DNA of 30,578 nt from CAYYJM01 sp964471755. GTDB lineage: Bacteria; Planctomycetota; Planctomycetia; Gemmatales; Gemmataceae. The translations under genes and the position numbers were made by a program. Location: contig CAYYJM010000046.1 of the NCBI GenBank assembly GCA_964471755.1, forward strand, positions 1 to 30,578, in the 5' to 3' direction. Within the stretch, counting starts at the first letter, position 1. Every line of letters begins with the position of its first letter. Of this stretch, positions 14,780 through 22,399 are shown one piece after another. The notes under the pieces are model-generated. The model had not been told where the DNA came from. It was given only the letters and a program-made list of their open reading frames with translations, and ran no database searches.

Positions 14780-15916
14780 ATGCACCAGGCACCGTGGCCG
14801 CCTCAGGCGGAGTCTTCTCCGACCGGCTGGATTATTCCCGAGCCGGATTCGTGGGTTCCGCCGAACCGACCGTATCCGGGCTTCGGCCGGGCGCTGCTGC
14901 TCTGCCTGGGCTTTCTGCTGTTCACGCAGGTGCCGGGGGCTCTCGTCGCGGTCGGGCTCCTGACCTTCTTTCTGCTGCTGAATCCGGACAAGTTCCAGGG
15001 TGAGATGGATCCGTCCGTCCTGCTCGGTTCGACCGAGGGGAGCCTGGCCATCGCCGGGGCGTTCCTGGTGGCGCAGATCTACGTCATTGGCTTCTCACTG
15101 CTGATGCTCCGTTATTTCTTCGGTCGAGACTGGCGGCGTCTGGTGGCGCTGCGCTGGCCCGGCTGGCAGGCCTGTCTGCTGGCTCTGGCCAGCACGCCGG
15201 CGTTCGTCTTCCTGGGCAATCTGATCTACGCCGGACTGCGGCGGGCCATGCCGGTTTCCGAGGAAGCGGTGCTACCGGGCGTGGACGTTCTCGCCCAGCT
15301 CTTTCAGTCCTGGCCGGCCCTGTTCGGCGTCCTGGTCATCGGCTTCGGCCCCGGTATCGGCGAAGAACTCTGGTGTCGCGGCTTCCTGGGTCGCGGTCTC
15401 GTCGGCCGCTACGGCCCCTGGGTGGGCGTTCTGCTGACCTCGTTTCTATTCGGGCTGATCCACATCGAGCCGTGCCAGGGAACGATGGCGATGATCATGG
15501 GGCTCTGGCTGCACTACGTCTACCTGACGACCCGTTCGCTCTGGATGCCGATGCTCCTGCACACGGTGAACAACTCGCTGGCCGTCCTGGCCGTGCGGTT
15601 CGCTCCTCTGGAGCAGGTGAACGAGGCGGCCGCCGCTCTGCCCGAAGCCCCCTGGCTGCACCAACTCCTGTCGGTGGGCTCCGCGCTGATCCTGCTCCTC
15701 GTGGTGGGCTGGGCGCTCTACCGAAGTCGGGCGCGAATCGTCGGCCCGGCCGAGGGGCCGACCTGGCAGCCACCGTTCCCCTCGGTGGAGTCTCCTCCCG
15801 AGACGAGCCCGAGTCGGGTTGTCCCCGGTCGGCTCTCGTGGGCGGGGAGCTTCCTGGTTCTGCTGGCTTTCCTGGTTTGCGTGGCTTCCCTGGCAGGACT
15901 GGTGAGTTCGCGTTAA
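14780..15916 (+). CDS. CPBP family intramembrane metalloprotease (CAAX protease/bacteriocin-processing type)
   Basis: A 378-residue membrane protein with the three CPBP motifs: E195-E196-x3-R200 (GEELWCRGF), F-x3-H228 (FGLIHIE) and H261-x2-N-N (LLHTVNNS). Around eight hydrophobic helices surround them. The family includes Rce1-like prenyl proteases and bacterial immunity/processing proteins; the substrate here is unknown. An extended proline- and serine-rich linker near 320-350 precedes a last helix. It lies 18 bases after the GT-C-like gene with a weak ribosome-binding site, and is probably in the same transcript. It could process a membrane protein of the envelope cluster, but this is not shown by the sequence. 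Confidence 0.9.
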   Translation: MHQAPWPPQAESSPTGWIIPEPDSWVPPNRPYPGFGRALLLCLGFLLFTQVPGALVAVGLLTFFLLLNPDKFQGEMDPSVLLGSTEGSLAIAGAFLVAQIYVIGFSLLMLRYFFGRDWRRLVALRWPGWQACLLALASTPAFVFLGNLIYAGLRRAMPVSEEAVLPGVDVLAQLFQSWPALFGVLVIGFGPGIGEELWCRGFLGRGLVGRYGPWVGVLLTSFLFGLIHIEPCQGTMAMIMGLWLHYVYLTTRSLWMPMLLHTVNNSLAVLAVRFAPLEQVNEAAAALPEAPWLHQLLSVGSALILLLVVGWALYRSRARIVGPAEGPTWQPPFPSVESPPETSPSRVVPGRLSWAGSFLVLLAFLVCVASLAGLVSSR

Positions 15917-15975
15917 TCTATTCGCGTCGAGTGAAACTAGGGGCCCGCTCAACACCGGCAGCTGCGAAACCCTGG

Positions 15976-16005
15976 TTGACATGTCGATTTCCAGCGGCGT
16001 AGACT
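15976..16005 (+). promoter_or_regulatory. Sigma-70-like promoter upstream of the PEP-CTERM gene
   Basis: A perfect TTGACA (15976-15981) is followed after 18 bases by TAGACT (16000-16005, 4 of 6 to TATAAT). It lies in the 260-base gap before the PEP-CTERM start at 16177, giving a leader of about 165 bases. The rest of that gap shows no gene. Confidence 0.45.
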
Positions 16006-16176
16006 ACGCCCACAGAACAGGAGCGGCTCAACAGTCTGACACCCGGATGACACTCCTTGATGCGCCTGGCCCGACGACTGACCGATGGTCTGGGGCCCGG
16101 CCGCACTCCCGTTCTGGCGGGGACCTTCCCGGTCACACCACGAGCCGCGACACATGGATGGAAAAGGAGCGCACGG

Positions 16177-16818
16177 ATGAGATGCATTTCAGCTCCGGTA
16201 ATCGGAGCGCTGATGGTGCTAGCGCTGAACAGTCCGGCCCGCGCTGAGCTGATAAACTGGTCCTATACCTGGTCCTCGGTCCCGGACATTGTCGAGGCCG
16301 ACGCCCCCGGCACCGGCAAGATCTACCTGGACCACCAGGCGACCGGCCAGGTCGAGGTGGACACCGTTGATCCCAACACGGACATCGTGGCCACCAACAT
16401 TCGGACGGAGAGTACGGCGACGGCAGCGAGCCCGGATCGCTTCACCAACGCTCCGTTCCTGCTCTCGCTGTCGATCAGCGACACACAGTCGGGAGAGCTG
16501 GCCACGCTCCAGTTTCACGGCGTCTTCAACGGTCGGCTGACCGCCCAGAGCGCCCAGGTCCGGCCGTCGTTGGACACGGAGGACATCGAGCAATCGGTCA
16601 CGCTGGGCCATTACGTTTACACGGTGACGATGACGAGCATCGTGCCACCGGGGCCGCCGACCTCGACGAACAAGGGCAGCATCGGAGCCCGGGCGACGGT
16701 CACGGTTCGCGATCTCGTCACGGCGGTTCCAGAACCCGGCACCCTGTTGAGCGGGGCTCTCGGCGTGGGCTTGCTGTGGCTGGCGTTATCGCGTCGTCGC
16801 CCCTTGTTTTCCTGCTGA
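16177..16818 (+). CDS. PEP-CTERM sorting-domain secreted protein
   Basis: The start at ATG 16177 is chosen because AAGGAG lies 7 bases upstream and it gives a clean signal peptide (MRCISAPVIGALMVLALNSPARA); an in-frame ATG 120 bases earlier would add an Arg-rich leader. The 213-residue product has a beta-rich body and ends in VPEPGTLLSGALGVGLLWLALSRRR, the PEP-CTERM signal: Pro-Glu-Pro, a membrane helix and a basic cluster. Such proteins are exported and processed by an exosortase. The tail beyond the arginines (PLFSC) is slightly longer than usual. No exosortase lies in the window. It appears to be a single-gene unit with its own promoter and terminator. Confidence 0.88.
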   Translation: MRCISAPVIGALMVLALNSPARAELINWSYTWSSVPDIVEADAPGTGKIYLDHQATGQVEVDTVDPNTDIVATNIRTESTATAASPDRFTNAPFLLSLSISDTQSGELATLQFHGVFNGRLTAQSAQVRPSLDTEDIEQSVTLGHYVYTVTMTSIVPPGPPTSTNKGSIGARATVTVRDLVTAVPEPGTLLSGALGVGLLWLALSRRRPLFSC

Positions 16819-16841
16819 GGCTTCGCGAACGACTCGAACGC

Positions 16842-16876
16842 ACGGGCGGAGATACTCTCCGCCCGTTGCCTTTTCC
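16842..16876 (+). terminator. Intrinsic terminator between convergent genes
   Basis: ACGGGCGGAGA-TAC-TCTCCGCCCGT is a perfect 11-bp stem with a 3-base loop, followed by TGCCTTTTCC. It lies 23 bases after the PEP-CTERM stop and 28 bases beyond the pyruvate-kinase stop, which converges on it. The T-tract favours the plus direction. Confidence 0.75.
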
Positions 16877-16894
16877 AGACCAATCCGCGTCGGG

Positions 16895-18340
16895 CTACAC
16901 TTTCAGGACGGTGACGCTCGGTTCATCGCTGGCGACGCCGGAGAGCAGCAGGATCATCTCACCGGCCTGGGCCAGGCCGAGTTGAGCGACGATCTGCCGG
17001 GCGGTCGGTCGGGGCTGCTCGAACTGAGCGGTGCCGACCACCTGAGGGAGTAATCCCCAGACCAGGTTCAGTCGCCGGGCCGTCTTTTCTTCGGTGCTGA
17101 GGACGACGATCGGCGCGGCCGGGCGCGTCGCCGAGACGACGCGGGCTGAGGTTCCCGTCTGCGAACGGACGACCACGGCCGGCACCTTGAGATCGCGCGA
17201 CAGTTGGGCCAGCGAGCGAGCCAGTGCCGGCCGAAGCGGTCCACCGTAGGGCACCGCTCCCGCACGAGCCAACGCCTTCACCTCGGGCGTCAGCGACCGG
17301 AAACGGTCCTCCTCGTACATCCAGCTTTCCATCTGCCGGGCGATGCGATCGATCATCTGAACGGCCTGCACCGGGTAGGCCCCGACGGAGGTCTCGGCCG
17401 AGAGCATGACCGCGTCGGCCCCGGCGAGAACGGCCGTCGAGACATCGCTCACCTCGGCCCGCGTGGGGATCTGATTCAGGACCATCGATTCGAGCATCTG
17501 CGTCGCGACGATAACGGGCTTGCTGGCCAGCCGGGCCTTGCTGATCAGAGCGGCCTGGACGATGGGAATCTTCTCGGGCGGAAGTTCCACACCGAGGTCG
17601 CCGCGTGCGATCATGATGCCGTCGGCCTGCTCGAGAATGGCGTCGATTTCGTCCAGGGCCTGGGGCTTCTCGATCTTGGCGATGATGGGCGTCTCCGCGC
17701 CGCCGAGCTGGCCGATGAACTCGCGTAGATCCTGCACGTCCTGCGCCTTGCGAACGAACGACAGGGCCAGAAAGTCGATGCCGAGTTCCAGGGCAAACTG
17801 AGCGTCGGTTTTGTCCTTCTCGGTCAGCGACGGCGTGGACAGGTTGACACCGGGCAGATTCATGCCCTTGCGGTCTTTCAGGATGCCGCCGGTGACAACG
17901 GTGCAGTAGACCTCGGTCTCATTCTCGATACTGTCCACGCGCAGTTCGAGCAGGCCATCGTCGAGGCGCATGAGGTCGCCCGGCTTCACATCCTGGCTCA
18001 GGGACGGATACGCACACGGAATCACGCCGGGACCGCCGAGGATGTCACGGGTCGTAACGGTGACGCTGTGCCCGGCGTCCAGTTCGATGGAGCCGGCAGC
18101 GAAGATGCCGACACGGATTTTCGGCCCACAGAGATCGGCCAGGATGGCCACGTGGACGCCGGCCAGCTGGGCGGCGGCACGAATGCCGGCGAAGGCCAGC
18201 CGGTGCTGGTCGTGAGTGCCGTGCGAGAGGTTCAGGCGAAAGACATCAACCCCGGCGCGGACAAGGCGTTCCAGGATGGCAGGTTCCGACGAGGCGGGCC
18301 CGATGGTCGCGACGGTCTTGGTTCGACGGAACGGAAGCAT
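16895..18340 (-). CDS. pyk: Pyruvate kinase
   Basis: Cytoplasmic glycolytic enzyme that transfers phosphate from phosphoenolpyruvate to ADP. The 481-residue sequence shows all main elements: KTVATIGPASS and VFRLNLSHGTHDQH at the start of the barrel, the B domain at about 71-167, the catalytic IIAKIEKPQ (K222, metal-binding E224), IARGDLGVE (R246, D248) and PVIVATQMLESM (T280), followed by the regulatory C domain (about 345-481). Length is standard. ATG 18340 has GAGGG about 6 bases upstream. It stands alone, convergent with the PEP-CTERM gene and divergent from the first sigma-factor gene. Confidence 0.97.
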   Translation of the reverse strand: MLPFRRTKTVATIGPASSEPAILERLVRAGVDVFRLNLSHGTHDQHRLAFAGIRAAAQLAGVHVAILADLCGPKIRVGIFAAGSIELDAGHSVTVTTRDILGGPGVIPCAYPSLSQDVKPGDLMRLDDGLLELRVDSIENETEVYCTVVTGGILKDRKGMNLPGVNLSTPSLTEKDKTDAQFALELGIDFLALSFVRKAQDVQDLREFIGQLGGAETPIIAKIEKPQALDEIDAILEQADGIMIARGDLGVELPPEKIPIVQAALISKARLASKPVIVATQMLESMVLNQIPTRAEVSDVSTAVLAGADAVMLSAETSVGAYPVQAVQMIDRIARQMESWMYEEDRFRSLTPEVKALARAGAVPYGGPLRPALARSLAQLSRDLKVPAVVVRSQTGTSARVVSATRPAAPIVVLSTEEKTARRLNLVWGLLPQVVGTAQFEQPRPTARQIVAQLGLAQAGEMILLLSGVASDEPSVTVLKV

Positions 18341-18423
18341 GGTCTGCCCTCAGGTCGGAGAGGAATGGCGCTGCGGTCGATCGGTCATCGGACTTCACTG
18401 ATATAGCGAGGCCATCCGTCCAG

Positions 18424-18442
18424 GGCGAGGTAGCATCTCGCC
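18424..18442. promoter_or_regulatory. Possible operator palindrome in the pyk-sigma intergenic region
   Basis: A perfect 6-bp inverted repeat, GGCGAG-7-CTCGCC, lies about 50 bases before the ECF sigma start at 18495 and 84 bases before the divergent pyk start. The placement would suit a regulator of either gene, but such short palindromes occur by chance in GC-rich DNA and no clear -10/-35 pair was seen. Confidence 0.2.
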
Positions 18443-18494
18443 TGCGCGTGCAGTACGATCAAGAGAGTACCTTCAGCCTTCAGGGAGTCGCAGC

Positions 18495-19244
18495 ATGGCC
18501 GAGCCCAGCGAGACCCGTCTCAGCCGAATCAATACCCTGTGGACACTGGTTCGTGACGCTCACGGCAGTCCGGACGAGAAGGCCCGACAGGCCCAGACCG
18601 ACATTCTGGAACGCTACAGCGGCGCGATCCGCCGGTATCTGATGGCCGCCCTGCGCGACGCCGACGCCGTCGATGACGTCTACCAGGAGTTCGCCGTCCA
18701 GTTCATCCGCGGCAAACTCAAAGGCGCGGACCCCTCGCGCGGACAGTTCCGCCGCTACCTCAAGAGCGTGCTGTTCCACCTCGTCTCCGACTATCGCAGT
18801 CGGAAAGGCCGGGGGCCGCGACAGCTCGACCCGGACGCCCCGGAGCCGGGAGTGTGTGACCCGGAACCGGCCGAGGACGAGGCCTTCCTGCAAAGCTGGC
18901 GCGAGGACCTGCTGGCGCGGACCTGGGCTCGCTTGCAAACCCACGAGCAAGAATCCGGCCAACCGTTCTACGCCGCTCTCCGTCTGCGGGCCTTGCAGCC
19001 GGAACTGCGCTCGCATCAACTCGCCGAGATCCTCGGCGAGCAACTCCAGCGACCGTTCACGCCGGCCAACATTCGCCAGATCGTTCATCGAGCCCGCGAG
19101 CGGTTCGCCGATTACCTGCTGGAGGAAGTCCGCGAGAGCCTGCACTCGCCCACCGAGGATGCCCTCCTGGAGGAACTGGCCGAACTCCGGCTGCTGGAAT
19201 ACTGTCGTCCCGCGCTGGCGGAAGACAAGGAGAGCCCGGCCTGA
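18495..19244 (+). CDS. ECF-type RNA polymerase sigma factor (first of two)
   Basis: A 249-residue sigma-70-family protein from ATG 18495, with GGGAG 7 bases upstream. Region 2 is at about 35-105 (ILERYSGAIRRYLMAALRD, DAVDDVYQEFAVQFIRG, GQFRRYLKSVLFHLVSDYRS). Region 4 is divergent, at about 155-215 (AEILGEQLQRPFTPANIRQIVHRARERFADYL), with a readable helix-turn-helix. Region 3 is absent, as in ECF factors. It is longer than usual, with a C-terminal extension rich in Leu and Glu. It directs RNA polymerase to an unknown regulon. A second sigma gene follows 84 bases on, so this may belong to the same control unit as the kinase downstream. Confidence 0.87.
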   Translation: MAEPSETRLSRINTLWTLVRDAHGSPDEKARQAQTDILERYSGAIRRYLMAALRDADAVDDVYQEFAVQFIRGKLKGADPSRGQFRRYLKSVLFHLVSDYRSRKGRGPRQLDPDAPEPGVCDPEPAEDEAFLQSWREDLLARTWARLQTHEQESGQPFYAALRLRALQPELRSHQLAEILGEQLQRPFTPANIRQIVHRARERFADYLLEEVRESLHSPTEDALLEELAELRLLEYCRPALAEDKESPA

Positions 19245-19328
19245 CAACGGCGCGGTCATGAAACCGAGTCAGCGGTAAAGTGTTTGAGGGGACAGGATCG
19301 GTCCCTCGAAAAAAGCGGAGGCAGCGCG

Positions 19329-19850
19329 GTGGACGCCCACACCCTGGAAGCGATGCGACGATGGACGCAGGCGGTGCCGACCGTGTCGGCCTTCGTCGCG
19401 TCGCTGGTGCGCGACTTCCAGGACCGCGACGACATCCTGCAAGAGATCGCCGTCGCCGTCCTGGAGTCGTTCGAGCGCTACGATCCGACTCAGTCGTTCG
19501 TCGGCTGGGTCCTCGGCATCGCCCGGAATCAGGTGCGGCTGCACTATCGCCGTCAGGGCCGCGAGAAGGTCGTCTTCGACTCGGAGACGGTCGAGGCTTT
19601 GGCCCGAGCGTTTGCGGAAGGCCTGCCGGCCGATCCACGTCTGGACCGCCTCGGGGAGTGCTTCGAGCGGCTCGACGCCCGATCGCGCGAGCTGTGCCGG
19701 CTGCGCTACGAGTGCGATCTGAAGCCGGCGGCGATCGGAGCCCATCTCGACCTGGGAGCGAACACGGTCGCCAAGGCCCTGCAACGCATCCGGGATCGGC
19801 TCCGGGAGTGCATCGAGGGCCACCCCGGCGCGGCGGAGATCGAGCCATGA
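19329..19850 (+). CDS. ECF-type RNA polymerase sigma factor (second of two)
   Basis: A 173-residue protein starting at GTG 19329, chosen because GGAGG lies 7 bases upstream; an in-frame TTG at 19284 would add 15 unlikely residues. Region 2 includes FVASLVRDFQDRDDILQEIAVAV, FVGWVLGIARNQVRLHYRRQ; region 4 includes LDARSRELCRLRYECDLKP and IGAHLDLGANTVAKALQRIRDRLREC. This matches planctomycete/Verrucomicrobia-type ECF factors, which are normally followed by a FecR-like anti-sigma gene. Here the next gene overlaps by four bases (ATGA) and begins with such a domain fused to a kinase. Confidence 0.92.
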   Translation: MDAHTLEAMRRWTQAVPTVSAFVASLVRDFQDRDDILQEIAVAVLESFERYDPTQSFVGWVLGIARNQVRLHYRRQGREKVVFDSETVEALARAFAEGLPADPRLDRLGECFERLDARSRELCRLRYECDLKPAAIGAHLDLGANTVAKALQRIRDRLRECIEGHPGAAEIEP

Positions 19851-22069
19851 GTGACGAGATTGACGCCCTCATCCACGGCTACCTGGACGAGACGCTGCCC
19901 CAGGACCAGATCGTCCAGCTGAACGCCTGGATCAAGGCGAGCCCGGCCAACGCCGCCCGGTTCGCCGCGACGGCCTGGCTCCACAACCGCCTGCGCGACG
20001 TGCTGCGCTCGAAGCAGGCCACCGAGCCGGCCGGCCACCTGACGCCGCTCTGCCCCGATGCGGACGATCCGGGCCCGAAGGAAACGCCTGCCCACCGCAA
20101 GCGGACCGTACCCGATCCGAGCGACACCCGCATGAGCCGGATCGAGCGTCCCACCGAGCCGAGCCTGGCAAGTCCGCCACGCCTGCCGGGCAGCGGAAAC
20201 GACGCATCGATCAGCGGCTGGGTTCCGCCCCTGCCGCCGACGATCGGATTGCCGACTCCCGCCCGCCCTCCGGCAGAACTTCGGCCGGGCGACAAACTCG
20301 GCAAGTACACCATCAAGCGCCGGATCGGCCGGGGCGGCCTGGCGACCGTCTACCTCGCCGAGCAGCCGTCGCTGGAACGGGAAGTGGCCCTCAAGGTTTC
20401 GCCCAATCGCGGCAGCGAGGGGCGGACCATGGCCACCCTGAAGCACCGCAACATCGTCGAGGTCTACGACGAGGACCCCGACAGCATTCCCGGTTGTCGT
20501 CTGCTGTGCATGGAGGTCGTCCGGGGAGCGGCGCTCGACGAGATCCTGCATCTGCTCCAGGCTCGGGGCGCGAACTGGACCGGCAAGGATCTCCTGGAGG
20601 CCGTCGAGCAGTTGGCCCCGCTGGAAGGCCGCTTCGATCCCCAGGCCCTGGCCGAACGGACCGAGCTGGAGCGCTGCAATCGCGCCGAAACCGCCTGCTG
20701 GCTGATCCGCCAGCTCGCCGAGGCCCTGGCCCACGCTCACCATCATGGCGTCATTCATCGCGACATCAAGCCGGGCAATATCCTCATCGACCAGTACGGC
20801 CGGGTCAAGCTGGCCGACTTCAACATCTCGCTCGATCCGCAGCGACGGGCCGGAGCCCGCGGCGAGATCTTCGGCGGCACCCTGGATTACATGGCCCCGG
20901 AGCATCTCGACGCCTTCAACCCCGCCAGCGGCGTCGGCCCCGAGGCGGTCGAGCCACGCTCTGATCTCTACGCCGTCGGTCTGCTCTTCTACGAACTGCT
21001 GACCGGCGAGATGCCGTTCGCTTCGAGCAAGAGCCACGCCAGCTCGCCGGAGACGCTGGCCCAGCTGGCCGGCGAACGTCGTGGTATCTGCCGGGCCAGA
21101 GTCCGCGCCCGCATCCCGGACGAGGGGCTGGCCTCGGTCATCCTGCGCTGCCTGGAGCCGAATCCGGATCAGCGCTTCGCCGATGCGACGAAACTGAGTC
21201 GGGCCGTTTCCGACTGCCTGGAACGACAGCACGTGCGCGGCTCCCTGCCCCCCCTGGGGAGCGTCGGCGAGTGGGTCGCTCGGTTCCCGGCCGTGGGACT
21301 GATCCTGCTGGCCTACGTCCCGAACCTGATTGGGACGGTCGTCAACATCGGCTACAACAAGTACCGCATCGTCGCCGATCTTCCGCTCGAACAGCAGGTT
21401 CTCTTCGATCGGCTCTGGATCGTCTACAACGCCCTGGCTCACCCGGTGGGAATCGGTCTGATGCTGTGGCTGGTCTGGCCCTGGCTCCGGCTCGCGCAGG
21501 CGCGGGCGGAACAGCAGCCGATCGAGCAGGGACGGCTCGATCAGATGCGTCGCCGGGTGCTGTCCTGGCCGAACTGGACGGCCCTGTTCACCTGCCTGGC
21601 CTGGTTCCCCGGAGCCCTGTTCTTCCCGCTGGCTCTGCACGTCTTCGGCGGCGGCGTCACGGCCATGATCTTCATTCAGTTCGCCTTCTCGTTCACGCTG
21701 TCGGCACTGATCGCGCTGACCTACGCCGTTCTCGGCGTGCGCTTTGCCGTGCTGCGGATCTTCTACCCCGACCTGCTGATCCAGACGCCGGGTGGGCTGG
21801 CGGAGACGACGCGTCACGAGCTGCCGCCGCCGGGAGGAAACTGGCTGACCCTGCTGGCCGGTCTGATCCCGCTCAGTGCCGCCGCCCTGCTGGCCGGGCT
21901 GGTCACCCTGACCGATCCGTTCCGCATCCTGCTCATCGCGCTGATCGTCCTGGGTATGGTCGGCGTCTGGATCGCAGCCGGCATCCAGGCTTACCTCGAT
22001 CGCACCCTGCTGGCACTTCGTCGTCAGACGGCGGAAGGGTACAGCCCCGTAGAGGCGACCAAAACGTAG
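19847..22069 (+). CDS. Anti-sigma-like/Ser-Thr protein kinase fusion with C-terminal membrane domain
   Basis: A 740-residue protein from ATG 19847, overlapping the sigma-factor stop. Residues 1-55 (EIDALIHGYLDETLPQDQ, SPANAARFAATAWLHNRL) resemble the N-terminus of planctomycete FecR-like anti-sigma proteins. After a proline-rich linker a Hanks-type kinase domain spans about 146-465: GRGGLATVYLAE loop, VALK (K183), HRDIKPGN (D306, N311), but ADFN (D324-F-N326) replaces DFG. A roughly 50-residue insertion sits between the hinge and helix E. The APE-like YMAPEHL is present. About six membrane helices follow (480-715). It probably senses an envelope or internal signal and phosphorylates a regulator, plausibly the sigma factor beside it; this is inference. 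The stop codon is within a palindromic element (22066-22267). Confidence 0.9.
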   Translation: MSDEIDALIHGYLDETLPQDQIVQLNAWIKASPANAARFAATAWLHNRLRDVLRSKQATEPAGHLTPLCPDADDPGPKETPAHRKRTVPDPSDTRMSRIERPTEPSLASPPRLPGSGNDASISGWVPPLPPTIGLPTPARPPAELRPGDKLGKYTIKRRIGRGGLATVYLAEQPSLEREVALKVSPNRGSEGRTMATLKHRNIVEVYDEDPDSIPGCRLLCMEVVRGAALDEILHLLQARGANWTGKDLLEAVEQLAPLEGRFDPQALAERTELERCNRAETACWLIRQLAEALAHAHHHGVIHRDIKPGNILIDQYGRVKLADFNISLDPQRRAGARGEIFGGTLDYMAPEHLDAFNPASGVGPEAVEPRSDLYAVGLLFYELLTGEMPFASSKSHASSPETLAQLAGERRGICRARVRARIPDEGLASVILRCLEPNPDQRFADATKLSRAVSDCLERQHVRGSLPPLGSVGEWVARFPAVGLILLAYVPNLIGTVVNIGYNKYRIVADLPLEQQVLFDRLWIVYNALAHPVGIGLMLWLVWPWLRLAQARAEQQPIEQGRLDQMRRRVLSWPNWTALFTCLAWFPGALFFPLALHVFGGGVTAMIFIQFAFSFTLSALIALTYAVLGVRFAVLRIFYPDLLIQTPGGLAETTRHELPPPGGNWLTLLAGLIPLSAAALLAGLVTLTDPFRILLIALIVLGMVGVWIAAGIQAYLDRTLLALRRQTAEGYSPVEATKT

Positions 22070-22267
22070 GGCGGGCGGGAGCGTCACCGACGCCTGATAG
22101 GTTCCAGGGCCCGCCACAGCGCAGGCCCGCCGATGCTCCGACGGGAGCGCAGCGACACCGATCAAGACCGCTGCGGTGTCGCGCGCTCCTGAGCGAGGAT
22201 TGGTGGGCCTGCGCTGTTCCGGCCTTCCGAGACGACTGGGCGTCGGCGGCGCTCCCGCCCACCCTAC
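22066..22267. repeat. 202-bp extended palindromic element, MITE-like
   Basis: The 29-bp ends (22066-22094 and 22239-22267) match as inverted repeats at 26 of 29 positions, starting GTAGGGCGGGCGGGAGCG. Further inverted matches continue inward: CCACAGCGCAGGCCCGCC against GGTGGGCCTGCGCTGTTCC, and GGGAGCGCAGCGACACCG against CGGTGTCGCGCGCTCC, so almost the whole unit can fold into one imperfect hairpin. Both ends carry TA just inside the outermost base, as expected for TA-targeting (IS630/Tc1-like) elements. It has no coding capacity. It fills most of the 330-bp gap between the kinase and the propeller gene and supplies the kinase stop codon. Confidence 0.7.
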
Positions 22268-22282
22268 ATTGGCTACATTGGC

Positions 22283-22345
22283 TTGCTGGCACTTCGTCGC
22301 CAGTCCGCGGAAGAGAAGGTGGAGTCGGCGAACCGTTCGCGGTAG
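22283..22345 (+). pseudogene. Diverged second copy of the kinase C-terminal codons
   Basis: This stretch reads LLALRRQSAEEKVESANRSR-stop, against LLALRRQTAEGYSPVEATKT-stop at the end of the kinase. At DNA level 22283-22313 matches 22007-22037 at 27 of 31 bases. It lies just beyond the palindromic element, after a 9-bp tandem repeat (CTACATTGG twice). It may be a remnant of the kinase's original end, of a lost kinase paralogue, or of a duplication. There is no start codon or RBS, so it is not a gene. Confidence 0.5.
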
Positions 22346-22399
22346 AATCATCCCTGATCGGAATGGACCCTCCTTCCTTCCCGCCGGGATGATTCCGCC

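Noticed and set aside
13199..14785. Minus-strand open frame of 528 codons
   Set aside because: It is antisense to the GT-C-like membrane gene, which overlaps the GT2 stop by ATGA and has regular hydrophobic helices.
19706..22351. Minus-strand open frame of 881 codons
   Set aside because: It is antisense to the kinase gene, whose kinase motifs are unambiguous; composition is Gln/Arg/Asp-rich without a domain.
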